Of a stretch of 55,077 nucleotides of DNA, positions 27,363-35,815 are shown piece after piece; the stretch's first letter is position 1, and each line of letters begins with the position of its first letter. Where the stretch lies: the NCBI GenBank assembly GCA_028687645.1, contig JAQTZQ010000007.1, positions 1 to 55,077 on the forward strand. The letters are read 5' to 3'. The notes under the pieces are model-generated. The model was given only the letters and a program-made list of their open reading frames with translations. It searched no databases and had not been told where the DNA came from. This stretch comes from Rhodocyclaceae bacterium (GTDB lineage Bacteria; Pseudomonadota; Gammaproteobacteria; Burkholderiales; Rhodocyclaceae). The position numbers and the translations under genes are program-made.

Positions 27363-28850
27363 TTGAACAGCCGCTTTAACGATCCGTTTCGCGCCCAGCG
27401 CAAATTGCTTTCCGGGAGCCAGTGCTTTGCTGGTTTGCCAACGGCAGTGCTCGAAGAATTGATCTCCGCCAGCCGCGTGCTTGAGTTGTCAGCGCATCAG
27501 ACCCTGTACGAAGCTGGCAAGCCGATCCGCGAAGCGCATTTGTTGTTTAGCGGCAGCGTCAAGCGTAGCGCAAGCCTCCCGGGTGGTGCGAGCAAAGTCA
27601 TCGAGCTTGTGCAAACCGAGCAATTGCTCAGTTTGGGAGAAATATTCGGTGCGACACACTATGCCTCTTCTTGCACCGGGATCACGCCGACCTTGTTGGT
27701 CGCCATCGATATCGGCAAATTGCGCGAGGCGGCCCAAAATCACCTGGCGCTGAGTTGCCGGATATTAACTGCCTTGGCGCGTCGGCAATTTGCGACAGAA
27801 TTCGATGTCACCAGCCACCACTATGGCCTGACGGGTGCACAACGCCTGCTCGACTATCTCCTCGAAATGGCCGGCGAGCCTCCCGGGCTGGCAGGTGAGA
27901 CTACCGTTGTTCTGAAGGCCAGCAAAAAAGTCATTGCTGCGCGCATTGGTATGACACCCGAATCCTTGTCGCGTAATCTGCGTGAGTTGAGTGACAGCGG
28001 CGTACTTGTTGTGGATGGACGGAAAATCCATATTCAGAACGCTGCGGTGCTTGATACGGTGAGCGGCAATGCCCAGCAAAGACTCAATTTTTGCCGGAAG
28101 CGCAAAGTCAATGCACTGGATGTCAGGCCAGCCTTGTCGGCGGGCGCATTGATCAATATGTGCGGTCGTCTGCGCCTGCTTTCGCAGCGCATGGTCATTG
28201 CCTGGGGGATGATTGCATTTGCCATTGCGCCGCCTCAGGCCCGCGTCAAATTGAAGCAACTGGAGAAAGAGTTTGAGCGCAACCTGGCCCGTCTCAGCCA
28301 GCTTGAGGCGACAGTTGGGCTCGCCGACAAGTTGATGGCCAGCAAAACGGCCTGGTTACGTTACCAAGCCCTGGTGTGTTGTGATGAACCGGCGATAGAA
28401 CTGGCGGGCGAGGTTTTCGGGCTAAGTGAGGCACTGCTTGAAGCCACTGATTCATTAACCGGACTGGCGGCTACGCTGGCGGGCCTGCCCGAGGCGCATT
28501 ACGTCAATATCGCTGGCCGCAACCGGATGTTGTCACAACGGATCAGCAAGTTTTTTATATTCCGCGAGTGGACTCTTTTGGGGGATGGCATCGACGCCCT
28601 TGTGACGTTGTCCTGCGTCGAGTTTGAAAGCAATCTGCGAGCGCTAGGCAAGACCGGAAATCCCCCGGCAGAACTCGCTGCCCAACTGCAGGTGGTGGCT
28701 GCTCAATGGCAAAAATTCCTTCGCGCCATGTCACCGGATCTGTCGCACGGGGCGAAAATTCAGCATACCCGAATGGTGCTGGCTGAAGGCGAGCGATTGC
28801 TGCGCAGTGTCGATACGACGGTCAAACTGTTCGAACGACTCACCGGCTAA
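27363..28850 (+). CDS. Crp/Fnr-family regulator fused to a PilJ/NarX-like sensor domain
   Basis: 495 residues, about twice the normal Crp/Fnr length. The start is a TTG (27363); no ATG is available before the conserved fold. Residues about 15-150 form the cyclic-nucleotide-binding-like barrel (SRVLELSAHQTLYEAGKPI, LLSLGEIFGATHYAS). About 165-230 form a winged helix (KKVIAARIGMTPESLSRNLREL, recognition helix). There is no FNR-type cysteine cluster, so it is closer to DNR. Residues about 255-495 contain two motifs, NMCGRLRLLSQRMVIAW (near 262) and NIAGRNRMLSQRISKFF (near 381), that match the PilJ-type/NarX P-box helix which binds nitrate or nitrite in NarX. No transmembrane segment, so the domain is cytosolic. 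Next to nirS, which carries DNR-type boxes. A nitrate/nitrite- or NO-responsive regulator is inferred. Confidence 0.8.
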   Translation: MNSRFNDPFRAQRKLLSGSQCFAGLPTAVLEELISASRVLELSAHQTLYEAGKPIREAHLLFSGSVKRSASLPGGASKVIELVQTEQLLSLGEIFGATHYASSCTGITPTLLVAIDIGKLREAAQNHLALSCRILTALARRQFATEFDVTSHHYGLTGAQRLLDYLLEMAGEPPGLAGETTVVLKASKKVIAARIGMTPESLSRNLRELSDSGVLVVDGRKIHIQNAAVLDTVSGNAQQRLNFCRKRKVNALDVRPALSAGALINMCGRLRLLSQRMVIAWGMIAFAIAPPQARVKLKQLEKEFERNLARLSQLEATVGLADKLMASKTAWLRYQALVCCDEPAIELAGEVFGLSEALLEATDSLTGLAATLAGLPEAHYVNIAGRNRMLSQRISKFFIFREWTLLGDGIDALVTLSCVEFESNLRALGKTGNPPAELAAQLQVVAAQWQKFLRAMSPDLSHGAKIQHTRMVLAEGERLLRSVDTTVKLFERLTG

Positions 28851-28906
28851 GTATCTGGTGGCGCGCTGTCAGGCGCTGATCAACGGGCGCTTGCTGGTGG
28901 CCTGGG

Positions 28907-29521
28907 TCATTTCGCAGCGCCAAGCAGGATGAAAAGGTCAGCCAAACTGCGGGCGCCAAGTTTGTGCATGGCGTTGCCCCGGTGTTGTTCCACCGTTTTG
29001 ATGCTGATATTTAATTGTGTGGCAATGCGCTTGTTGGGCAGGCCGCTGAGTATGGCGTCAACCACATCGCGCTCACGTGGCGTCAGGCCGGCCAGGCGCG
29101 AATCAAAGACCTGTTGCCGGCGCTCGGCGGCAAGTCGCTCGCGGCACAGGGCGATGGCTTTTTGCACGCGGTCGAGCAGAAGCTGTTCATTGAACGGCTT
29201 TTGCATGAAGTCGACAGCGCCTTTGCGCATCGCCTCGACGGCCAGCGGAATGTCGCCGTGGCCGGAAATGAAAATGATCGGCAGATAGGCGGCGCGCTCG
29301 CTCAGGATGTCTTGCAGCACCGTGCCGCTGATACCGGGCATGCGGACGTCAAGAATCAGGCATTCGCATTGCGTCATCTCGCTGGCGTCGAGAAAAGTTC
29401 GGCAATCGGGAAAAGTGACGCAGGCCAGCCCGAGTGTTTCGAGCAGCATGCAGAGCGATTGGCGCACCATGGCATCGTCGTCGACGACACAAACCAGGCC
29501 ACTTTCAGGGATGTTCGGCAT
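28907..29521 (-). CDS. FixJ/NarL-type response regulator
   Basis: 204 residues from the ATG at 29521 (MPNIPESGLVCVVDDDAMV). Receiver domain about 8-125 (VVDDD, LILDVRMPG phospho-acceptor, MQKPF), LuxR-type HTH about 140-200 (GLTPRERDVVDAILSGLPNKRIA, SIKTVEQHRGNAMHKL). The FixJ-like linker indicates a DNA-binding activator. Its start overlaps the end of the PAS kinase gene by 17 bases, so the two form a cognate pair. The target genes are not known. Confidence 0.88.
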   Translation of the reverse strand: MPNIPESGLVCVVDDDAMVRQSLCMLLETLGLACVTFPDCRTFLDASEMTQCECLILDVRMPGISGTVLQDILSERAAYLPIIFISGHGDIPLAVEAMRKGAVDFMQKPFNEQLLLDRVQKAIALCRERLAAERRQQVFDSRLAGLTPRERDVVDAILSGLPNKRIATQLNISIKTVEQHRGNAMHKLGARSLADLFILLGAAK

Positions 29522-31385
29522 GGGCTTCCTCTTGTGCGCAGGCCAGCGTAAAGCAAAATTTGGCGCCACCATCCGGTGCCGGCTCGGCCCACAGGTGGCC
29601 GCTATGATTTTCGATAATCGAGCGGCAAATCGAGAGCCCCATGCCGAGTCCGTCTTCCTTGTCCGAATAAAAGGGCTCCCAGTGCCCGTTGATCATCGCG
29701 GCGCTGAGGCCGGGTCCGTGGTCAATGACTTCCACCCGCACCCGTGCGTCGGCTTCCGACCGGGCGCGTAACGTGAGTTGGCGCGGTGCTGCGCTTTGCT
29801 TCATGGCCTCAAAGCCATTACGAATCAGGTTAAGCAGTAATTGTTCGATCTGCACCTGGTCGGCTTGCACTTCCGGGAGTTCGGGATCTATCGCGATATC
29901 GAGATTGGCCTCAAAGGCTTTGGCCTGCATGCTGGCGAGCGGCAGGATGCCGGCGATGAGTTGTTGTAGCGACAAGGGGCGCAGCGAGGTTTTGCCCTTT
30001 TTGACAAAACTGCGAATCTGGTGCGTGATGTTGCCGGCGCGCATGGCTTGTTCGGCGATGGTTTGCATCAAGCTGGTCAGTTCGTTTTGCGGGGCGCCGG
30101 CTTTGAGTTTGTGCAGCGCCACGGCTGAAAAGTTGCAGATCGCAGTCAGTGGCTGATTGACCTCGTGGGCCAGCGCCGAGGCAATTTCGCCGACGCTGAC
30201 CAGACGTGCGGTGTGCAGCATTTGCTCTTGCCGGCTTTGTTCGATTTCTGCTTTGCGGCGTTCTTCCTCAATATCGCGAATGCTGCCAACAATCCGCAAG
30301 GCGCGCCCTTGCAGCGACCACTCCATGACCTTGCCGCGCATTTCCAGCCAGTGATAATCGCCGTCACGACAGCGTACCCGCAACTGATGCTCAAGCAGCG
30401 GGGTGGTACCGCGCAGCAGCGCGCTGAAGGCTTGCTGCAGTGGCTTGGCTTCGTCCGGGCTGATACGTTCCAGCCAGGCGGCGAGGTTTTCCTGCCCGGA
30501 GCCAGGCGGCATGCCGATAGCTTCGCGAAAATCATCGGAGACGCTAAGCTCGTTGCTGGCGAGATTCCAGTCCCAGAGACCGTCACCCTGGCCCTCAAGG
30601 GCGAAACGCCAGCGTTCTTCGCTGGCTTTGAGGCGATCAATGAGGGCGCGCTCTTCGGTGATGTCGCGCACGGCAACCAGCGTTGTCTGGCCATTGCTGT
30701 CTTGCTGGCGAGTCAGCAGAATATCGGCGAGGAATAATTCGCCATCGCGCCGGCGATGCCATTCGCCACTCAGCACACTTTGTCGCGACAGGTAATAGCG
30801 GGCAGCCTGTTGGGCATCGCCCAAAAATGTCGAGACATGCTGATCCAGCATTTCGGCCATTTCGCAGCGGTAACGCTCCAGTGCTGCAGTATTGACCTCG
30901 ATAATGATGCCGCGACTGTTGAGCAAATACAGTGGATAGGGGGCGGCACGAAACAGCGCCTGATAGCGCTGGCCTTCATCCTTGTCCTGACGCTCGCGGC
31001 GAAAGTGCTCGGAGACGTCGCGCACGGCAATGAAAGTGTATTCCTCGTCGCCGCTGCCGGCCCAGCGCAGATTCATCTCGACCGGAAAGTGCAGGCCGTC
31101 GGCGCGGCGATGGTAGCGCAGCGGCACATGCTCGCGGCGCTCGTTGAATATGGTCACGACGCTTTTGGTTTCAGTCGCCAAGTCGGGGTAGCGCATCTGT
31201 TGCAGGGTGCTGCGCGGGAAACCGTAAAGCTTGCAGGCAGCCGTATTGACCGCAAGCAAACGACCGCTGGTGCGATGCACCACAATGACTGCTTCGGCGC
31301 TGACTTCGAGCAGGTGATTGAAATTTTCAGCATTCGGGGCCAGTAGCCCAAGCGCCGAGGTGGCGGCGAAATCAGATGTCTTCAT
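29505..31385 (-). CDS. Soluble PAS sensor histidine kinase (FixL-type)
   Basis: 626 residues with no transmembrane helix. Three PAS/PAC units (about 20-130, 140-255 and 260-385; e.g. VHRTSGRLLAVNTAACKLYG, DGLWDWNLASNELSVSDDF), a HisKA of the FixL/NtrB class (SVGEIASALAHEVNQPLTAI, His near 415) and HATPase_c (NLIRNGFEAMKQ, DGLGMGLSI). No heme-binding His was identified with confidence. It overlaps the CheB-CheR gene upstream by 14 bases and the FixJ-type regulator downstream by 17 bases, so all three are one translational unit. Confidence 0.88.
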   Translation of the reverse strand: MKTSDFAATSALGLLAPNAENFNHLLEVSAEAVIVVHRTSGRLLAVNTAACKLYGFPRSTLQQMRYPDLATETKSVVTIFNERREHVPLRYHRRADGLHFPVEMNLRWAGSGDEEYTFIAVRDVSEHFRRERQDKDEGQRYQALFRAAPYPLYLLNSRGIIIEVNTAALERYRCEMAEMLDQHVSTFLGDAQQAARYYLSRQSVLSGEWHRRRDGELFLADILLTRQQDSNGQTTLVAVRDITEERALIDRLKASEERWRFALEGQGDGLWDWNLASNELSVSDDFREAIGMPPGSGQENLAAWLERISPDEAKPLQQAFSALLRGTTPLLEHQLRVRCRDGDYHWLEMRGKVMEWSLQGRALRIVGSIRDIEEERRKAEIEQSRQEQMLHTARLVSVGEIASALAHEVNQPLTAICNFSAVALHKLKAGAPQNELTSLMQTIAEQAMRAGNITHQIRSFVKKGKTSLRPLSLQQLIAGILPLASMQAKAFEANLDIAIDPELPEVQADQVQIEQLLLNLIRNGFEAMKQSAAPRQLTLRARSEADARVRVEVIDHGPGLSAAMINGHWEPFYSDKEDGLGMGLSICRSIIENHSGHLWAEPAPDGGAKFCFTLACAQEEAHAEHP

Positions 31386-34332
31386 CAGACAGCAAGAGGT
31401 GGTAGCCGGTGATGTCGGTCAGCAGGGTGCCGACCGAAAAAAGGGTGCCATGTTCGTCCATCAGCGGGAAATGCAGGGCCATGAAGTTGCGTCTCCCATC
31501 AGCAAGGGTCAGTTGATCACTCTCCTGAAAAGCGGTGTTCTTGCGCATCACCTCGATGTCGCGGGTGCGAAAGCGCTGGGCGATTTCAATCGGCAGAATT
31601 TGTGCATCCGTCCGGCCAATGATGTCTGCGGTGTTGCCGGATAATTGCGCCATCAATTGACTGAATTGCGCATTACAGAATTCATAACGTCCGGCGGTGT
31701 CCTTGATCGCCATGCTGATCGCCGCATTTTCCATAAAGGCGGTAAAGCGTGACTGGCTCTCGCGGAAATGGCGCTGCACTTCAAAGAGGGCAGTTTCGTC
31801 GCTGATGCTGACCACGCAACCTCGTGTTTCACCCGGCCTGATCTGCCGGGGCAGACCGCGCAGCACAAGATGATGACCGCCGTGCTCGATGGTTTGACGG
31901 GCGGGTTGATGGTTGCGGGTGACGCTGTCAACGACATCGAGTACCACACTGAGCGAATGGCCGGCAAACACATCGCGCACACTTTGGCCGACACGGCTGT
32001 AGTTGAGGTCGAGCAGGCGGGCGGCACTTTCGTTGAAACGGGCAACACGGTACTGGTCGGTGACCACCAGAATGGCGCTGTCCAGACTGTTCTGGATGCT
32101 TTCGAGATCGGCATTGGTTTCGCCCAGCTCGGCAGTTTTGACCTGTAATTCCTCGTTGACCGTGGTTAATTCTTCGTTGGTCGATTGCAGCTCTTCGTTA
32201 GAGGCCTGCAATTCCTCATTGGCTGCCTGCAACTCTTCGTTGGAGGCCTGCAACTCCTCGTTGAGCGCCTGGGTTTCTTCGTTGGCGGTTTCGAGCTCCT
32301 CGATCACGGTTTGCAGGTGCTCGCGGGTGGCGATCAGTTCCTCTTCAATTTCATGATTGGGGATGTTGCTGCTCCGGCTGGCCTCGGTGGATTCATCCGG
32401 CTTGTTGAGCTGAACTGTCTCGAAGCTGACCAGCGCCGCGAGTTCGCCGTAATCACCGGGAATCGGGTGGAGTGCGAGACGGATATTGGGTTGTTCCGGG
32501 TCGCCGGTATGAATGCGGCCCAGAACGCGGGCGCGTTTATGTTGCATCTGGTGAACCAGGGTTTGCAACTCGGTACGCCAGGGGCGGCCAACCATGCTGA
32601 GCAAATTGAAATCAACGCGCCCGGTGGGGATTTTTAGAAAGGGGCTGACATCGCCAAAAACATGCAGCACATCAAGCTGGGTATTGACCATGACGCTCGG
32701 TGGCACATAGGCGGCGAAGGCCGCTTCGCCAAAGCGTTCTTCCAGCGTGCGCTGGCGCCGGATGGGTGGGCGGCCAATGGCGCTGAAGTCGATACTGTGC
32801 GGAATGACCGGCGGTGTGCCGGCGGTCAGTTCCTTGCGACTGAACACCTTGTGTTCGCGGCTGACGACATCGAACAGCCCTTCGCGCTGGTAAATGCTTT
32901 CTGATTTGCCGAGAAACAGCAGACCACCGCGAGCCAGCGAATAATGGAAGGTATCCAGCACCTTTTCTTGCAGCGTGTTCTGGAAGTAGATCAGCAAATT
33001 GCGACAGCTGATCAAGTCAAGACGCAGGAAAGGCGGGTCTTGCAGCACGTTCTGGCGGGCAAAAACAACCACTTCGCGCAGCGGCTTGATAACTTCGTAG
33101 GCATCGCCCTGGGGGTGAAAGTAGCGGTTAAGCAGTTCTGGCGACAGGGTGCTGAGGCTGGATTCTGCATAAAGGCCACGTCGGGCGCTGGCCATGGCGG
33201 CGAGATCGAGATCAGTGGCAAAAATCTGGATTTTGGTGGTGTGGCGCCGCTCACCGAGAATTTCAAAAAGCGCGATAGCAATCGTATAGGCTTCTTCGCC
33301 AGTCGCGCAGCCGGGCACCCAGATACGGATTTCTTCACCGTCTGATTTTTGCCCAAGACGTTCAAGAAGCTGGTTTCTGAGTTCCTCAAATGACGCCGGA
33401 TCGCGGAAAAAAGCGGTCACCGAGATGAGGATTTCCTTGCATAGCTGGTTGTATTCCTCGGGATTCTTTTCCGCCAGATTGAGATAGTTGTCGAGATCAG
33501 TGACCCGGTTGGCCGCCATGCGGCGCAGTATCCGGCGCCAGACGGTGGCTTCCTTGTAGCCGGAAAAATCAACCTGGGTGTGACGTTGCACCTTGTAAAG
33601 CAGGGATTTGAGCGAATTGGGGCTGGCGGTGGGTTGTTCCACTTCCAGCACGGCACCCTGATTGCGCACGATCAAACTGATTTCCTGGGCGATTTCCGGC
33701 GGCGACAGTACCCAGTCGGCACAGCCGGTATCAATCGCCGATTGCGGCATGCCGGAGTACTTTGCTGATAGCGGATCCTGAGCAAAAACCAGGCCGCCAC
33801 CGGCCTTGATTGCCCGCACCCCGGAGGCGCCATCGCTACCGGTGCCGGAAAGGATGACGGCAATGGCATCTTCGCCCAGACCTTCGGCGAGGGAGTGAAG
33901 GAAGATGTTAACTGAGGGCTTGGGGAGAATTTCAGCACCCGGCTCCACCAGTTTGAAACAGCCATCGACCAAAGTCAGGTTGCGGTTGGGCGGGGTAATG
34001 TAGATGTGATTGGGCTGCGGTTTGGCACCGTCATCGACTTCTTCGACCTGCAGATCGGTGGCGCGGGCGAGCAGTTGCACCATCATGCTGCGGTAATTGG
34101 GTGACAGGTGCTGGAGGACGATGAATGGAATGTTAAGGTCGGCCGGCAGGTGCGAAACCAGCGCAGTGAGGGCTTCCAGCCCGCCCGCCGAGGCGCCGAT
34201 GGCGACGACGAATCGCCTTTCGGTGGGCGCTAGCGGGTCGTTGTCATTGGTTTCAATGGGCGCGGGTGGCGCTTCAGTCTCGGCGGCCACGGTCACGGAC
34301 TTTGGCGTGCGCTTCTTTTCTGTCTTCTTCAT
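31372..34332 (-). CDS. CheB-CheR-PAS fusion protein
   Basis: 986 residues. A charged N-terminal extension (KKTEKKRTPKSV), CheB methylesterase (about 40-235; GASAGGLEALTALV, QHLSPNYRSMMV, SGTGSDGASGV), CheR methyltransferase (about 245-515; VPGCATGEEAYTIAI, SCRNLLIYF), a PAS-like region, a coiled coil of NEEL repeats (about 674-744) and two PAS domains (about 750-985). No receiver, kinase or GGDEF domain. It resembles the first two thirds of the 1512-residue protein at 19587-24125, so the two are paralogous in that part. It heads an overlapping operon with a PAS kinase and FixJ-type regulator; it may modify or tune that kinase rather than a flagellar chemoreceptor, which is inference. Confidence 0.88.
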   Translation of the reverse strand: MKKTEKKRTPKSVTVAAETEAPPAPIETNDNDPLAPTERRFVVAIGASAGGLEALTALVSHLPADLNIPFIVLQHLSPNYRSMMVQLLARATDLQVEEVDDGAKPQPNHIYITPPNRNLTLVDGCFKLVEPGAEILPKPSVNIFLHSLAEGLGEDAIAVILSGTGSDGASGVRAIKAGGGLVFAQDPLSAKYSGMPQSAIDTGCADWVLSPPEIAQEISLIVRNQGAVLEVEQPTASPNSLKSLLYKVQRHTQVDFSGYKEATVWRRILRRMAANRVTDLDNYLNLAEKNPEEYNQLCKEILISVTAFFRDPASFEELRNQLLERLGQKSDGEEIRIWVPGCATGEEAYTIAIALFEILGERRHTTKIQIFATDLDLAAMASARRGLYAESSLSTLSPELLNRYFHPQGDAYEVIKPLREVVVFARQNVLQDPPFLRLDLISCRNLLIYFQNTLQEKVLDTFHYSLARGGLLFLGKSESIYQREGLFDVVSREHKVFSRKELTAGTPPVIPHSIDFSAIGRPPIRRQRTLEERFGEAAFAAYVPPSVMVNTQLDVLHVFGDVSPFLKIPTGRVDFNLLSMVGRPWRTELQTLVHQMQHKRARVLGRIHTGDPEQPNIRLALHPIPGDYGELAALVSFETVQLNKPDESTEASRSSNIPNHEIEEELIATREHLQTVIEELETANEETQALNEELQASNEELQAANEELQASNEELQSTNEELTTVNEELQVKTAELGETNADLESIQNSLDSAILVVTDQYRVARFNESAARLLDLNYSRVGQSVRDVFAGHSLSVVLDVVDSVTRNHQPARQTIEHGGHHLVLRGLPRQIRPGETRGCVVSISDETALFEVQRHFRESQSRFTAFMENAAISMAIKDTAGRYEFCNAQFSQLMAQLSGNTADIIGRTDAQILPIEIAQRFRTRDIEVMRKNTAFQESDQLTLADGRRNFMALHFPLMDEHGTLFSVGTLLTDITGYHLLLSDEDI

Positions 34333-34479
34333 CCCTCGTGTCCCCCAAAAAACAGCGAAGTACTATAGTTAAAACCGGTTGGTGTGGCTATCCGGTTAAA
34401 TACTGGGTAATTAATTGACTCCCGGCTTATGACCGGTTGAGTGCAGACTTGTTCCGCCGCTGTGATGCGGCAAATTTTT

Positions 34480-34506
34480 GGCCATTTTGGCGGTTGACCG
34501 CAAGCA
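34480..34506 (+). repeat. Dispersed intergenic motif, copy B
   Basis: GCCATTTTGGCGGTTGACCG followed by CAAGCA, nearly identical to copy A at 11519 over 20 bases. It sits between the CheB-CheR gene and the 3' end of the AraC-type gene; unlike the other copies it points opposite to the gene that ends next to it. Confidence 0.5.
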
Positions 34507-34514
34507 TGGCTGGC

Positions 34515-35675
34515 TTAGCCGTTGTGCTGGCTGCGCTGACGATAATGTAGCGGCGCCATGCCTGTCCATTCAACAAAAGCCCGATAAAAAGCCGAGGCGT
34601 CGGCGTAGCCGAGATCGGCGGCCACCTGGGCAACCGGGTCGCGGGTTTTGGTCAGGCGGGCCAGTGCCATGTCACGGCGCAGGGCATCCTTGATCGCGCG
34701 AAAACTTGAGCCTTCTTCTTCCAGACGGCGATGCACGGTGCGCGGCGAGAGATGAAGCTGGTCGGCTATTTGTTCCAGGCTTTGCGGATTGGGCAAAGCG
34801 GCGCGCAGCAAATCCCGAACGCGGATCACCATTTCCCGGTCGCGGCGGTAGAGCGTGGTGATCTTGCCGGGGGCGCCGTCGAGGAAGGCGACAAGTGCAG
34901 CTTCGTCGCGGCGGATCGGGAGGTCGAGGAGGTTGGGGTTGAAGGTGGCGATGAGCACGCCCAGCCCCCCTCTCCCAAAGGGGGCGAGAGGGGCCGTATT
35001 GCTCCCATGGGGCGAGGTGAGTTGATTTGCTCCCCTCGCCCCAGCGGGGAGAGGGGCTGGGGGAGAGGGGGAGGGGAGAAAACTCGAATGCTCGGTAAAA
35101 ATCAACGCATAGTCATCCGCATGTGCCGGTTGTGGATAGGGAAACGCCACGCTATCGAGCGCCAGCCCGCGCCCAGCCAGCCAACAGGCAAGGCTGTGCA
35201 GCAAGCGCAGCAGCCACTCGAACGCAAACACCCTGCCTGGATCGTCTAAATGCGCAGCCAGTGGTTGAACCTCACGAATGACCAGTTCAGCAATGTTTTT
35301 GTCACGGCGAATTTCGACCGCCAGATCGGGCAGCACAATGTGCAGAAAACGACTGGCGCGGTGCAGGGCGTCGGCCAGGGTGGCCGCGCTGATCGTACTG
35401 CGGCAGAGAAATTCAAAGCTGCCGGTGCGCATCGGCTGGGGCAGCAGGCCAAAGCTCTCATCGTCGAGTTTTTGGTTGATCAGGTTGTAGAGTGCAGCAT
35501 AGTTTTCAACCGGAATTCGCGTGGCGGCATCTGCAATGTCAATCTCGGCGGCAGCCAGCAGCGGCGCTGGGTCTATGCCCTTTTTGACCAGCCCGGCCAG
35601 CATTCCGCTGACAAAGCCCATGGCTACCGTGGCATGGCTTCTGTGGCTTGAAACGGGGGTGGTGCGATGCAGCAT
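34515..35675 (-). CDS. AraC-family transcriptional regulator with in-frame repeat insertion
   Basis: 386 residues. An N-terminal ligand-binding-like domain of the Arabinose_bd type (about 10-270; TRIPVENYAALYNLINQKLDDES, GSFEFLCRSTISAATLADAL) and a C-terminal AraC HTH (about 285-380; SLEQIADQLHLSPRTVHRRLEEEG, VAQVAADLGYADASAFYRAF). Residues about 198-242 are a Pro/Gly/Ala-rich stretch (SPSPPAPLPAGARGA) not expected in the family; it is encoded by a GC-rich palindromic repeat at 34961-35079. The frame is kept, so the protein may still function. Target genes unknown; it is divergent from icmF, which could be one. Confidence 0.82.
   Translation of the reverse strand: MLHRTTPVSSHRSHATVAMGFVSGMLAGLVKKGIDPAPLLAAAEIDIADAATRIPVENYAALYNLINQKLDDESFGLLPQPMRTGSFEFLCRSTISAATLADALHRASRFLHIVLPDLAVEIRRDKNIAELVIREVQPLAAHLDDPGRVFAFEWLLRLLHSLACWLAGRGLALDSVAFPYPQPAHADDYALIFTEHSSFLPSPSPPAPLPAGARGANQLTSPHGSNTAPLAPFGRGGLGVLIATFNPNLLDLPIRRDEAALVAFLDGAPGKITTLYRRDREMVIRVRDLLRAALPNPQSLEQIADQLHLSPRTVHRRLEEEGSSFRAIKDALRRDMALARLTKTRDPVAQVAADLGYADASAFYRAFVEWTGMAPLHYRQRSQHNG
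34961..35079. repeat. Palindromic GC-rich repeat inside the AraC-type gene
   Basis: Two C/G-rich hairpins: CCCCCCTCTCCC with GGGGGCGAGAGGGG, and CTCCCCTCGCCCC with GGGGAGAGGGGCTGGGG, joined by about 35 bases. The composition differs sharply from the flanking codons, and the type resembles dispersed REP-like elements of proteobacteria. It inserts about 40 codons into the gene without breaking the frame. Confidence 0.7.
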
Positions 35676-35815
35676 TTGGCGTGCCTGGTGAATTTGAACA
35701 AGACCAGCTTATCACCTTGGCGGAATTTGCACGATAAACGTCTATCCGGGCAATGGCCGTACTTGCGTCAGGGGCTTAATATGCGGCATCCCATTCTGAT
35801 CAGAAAGCAGGCGTC

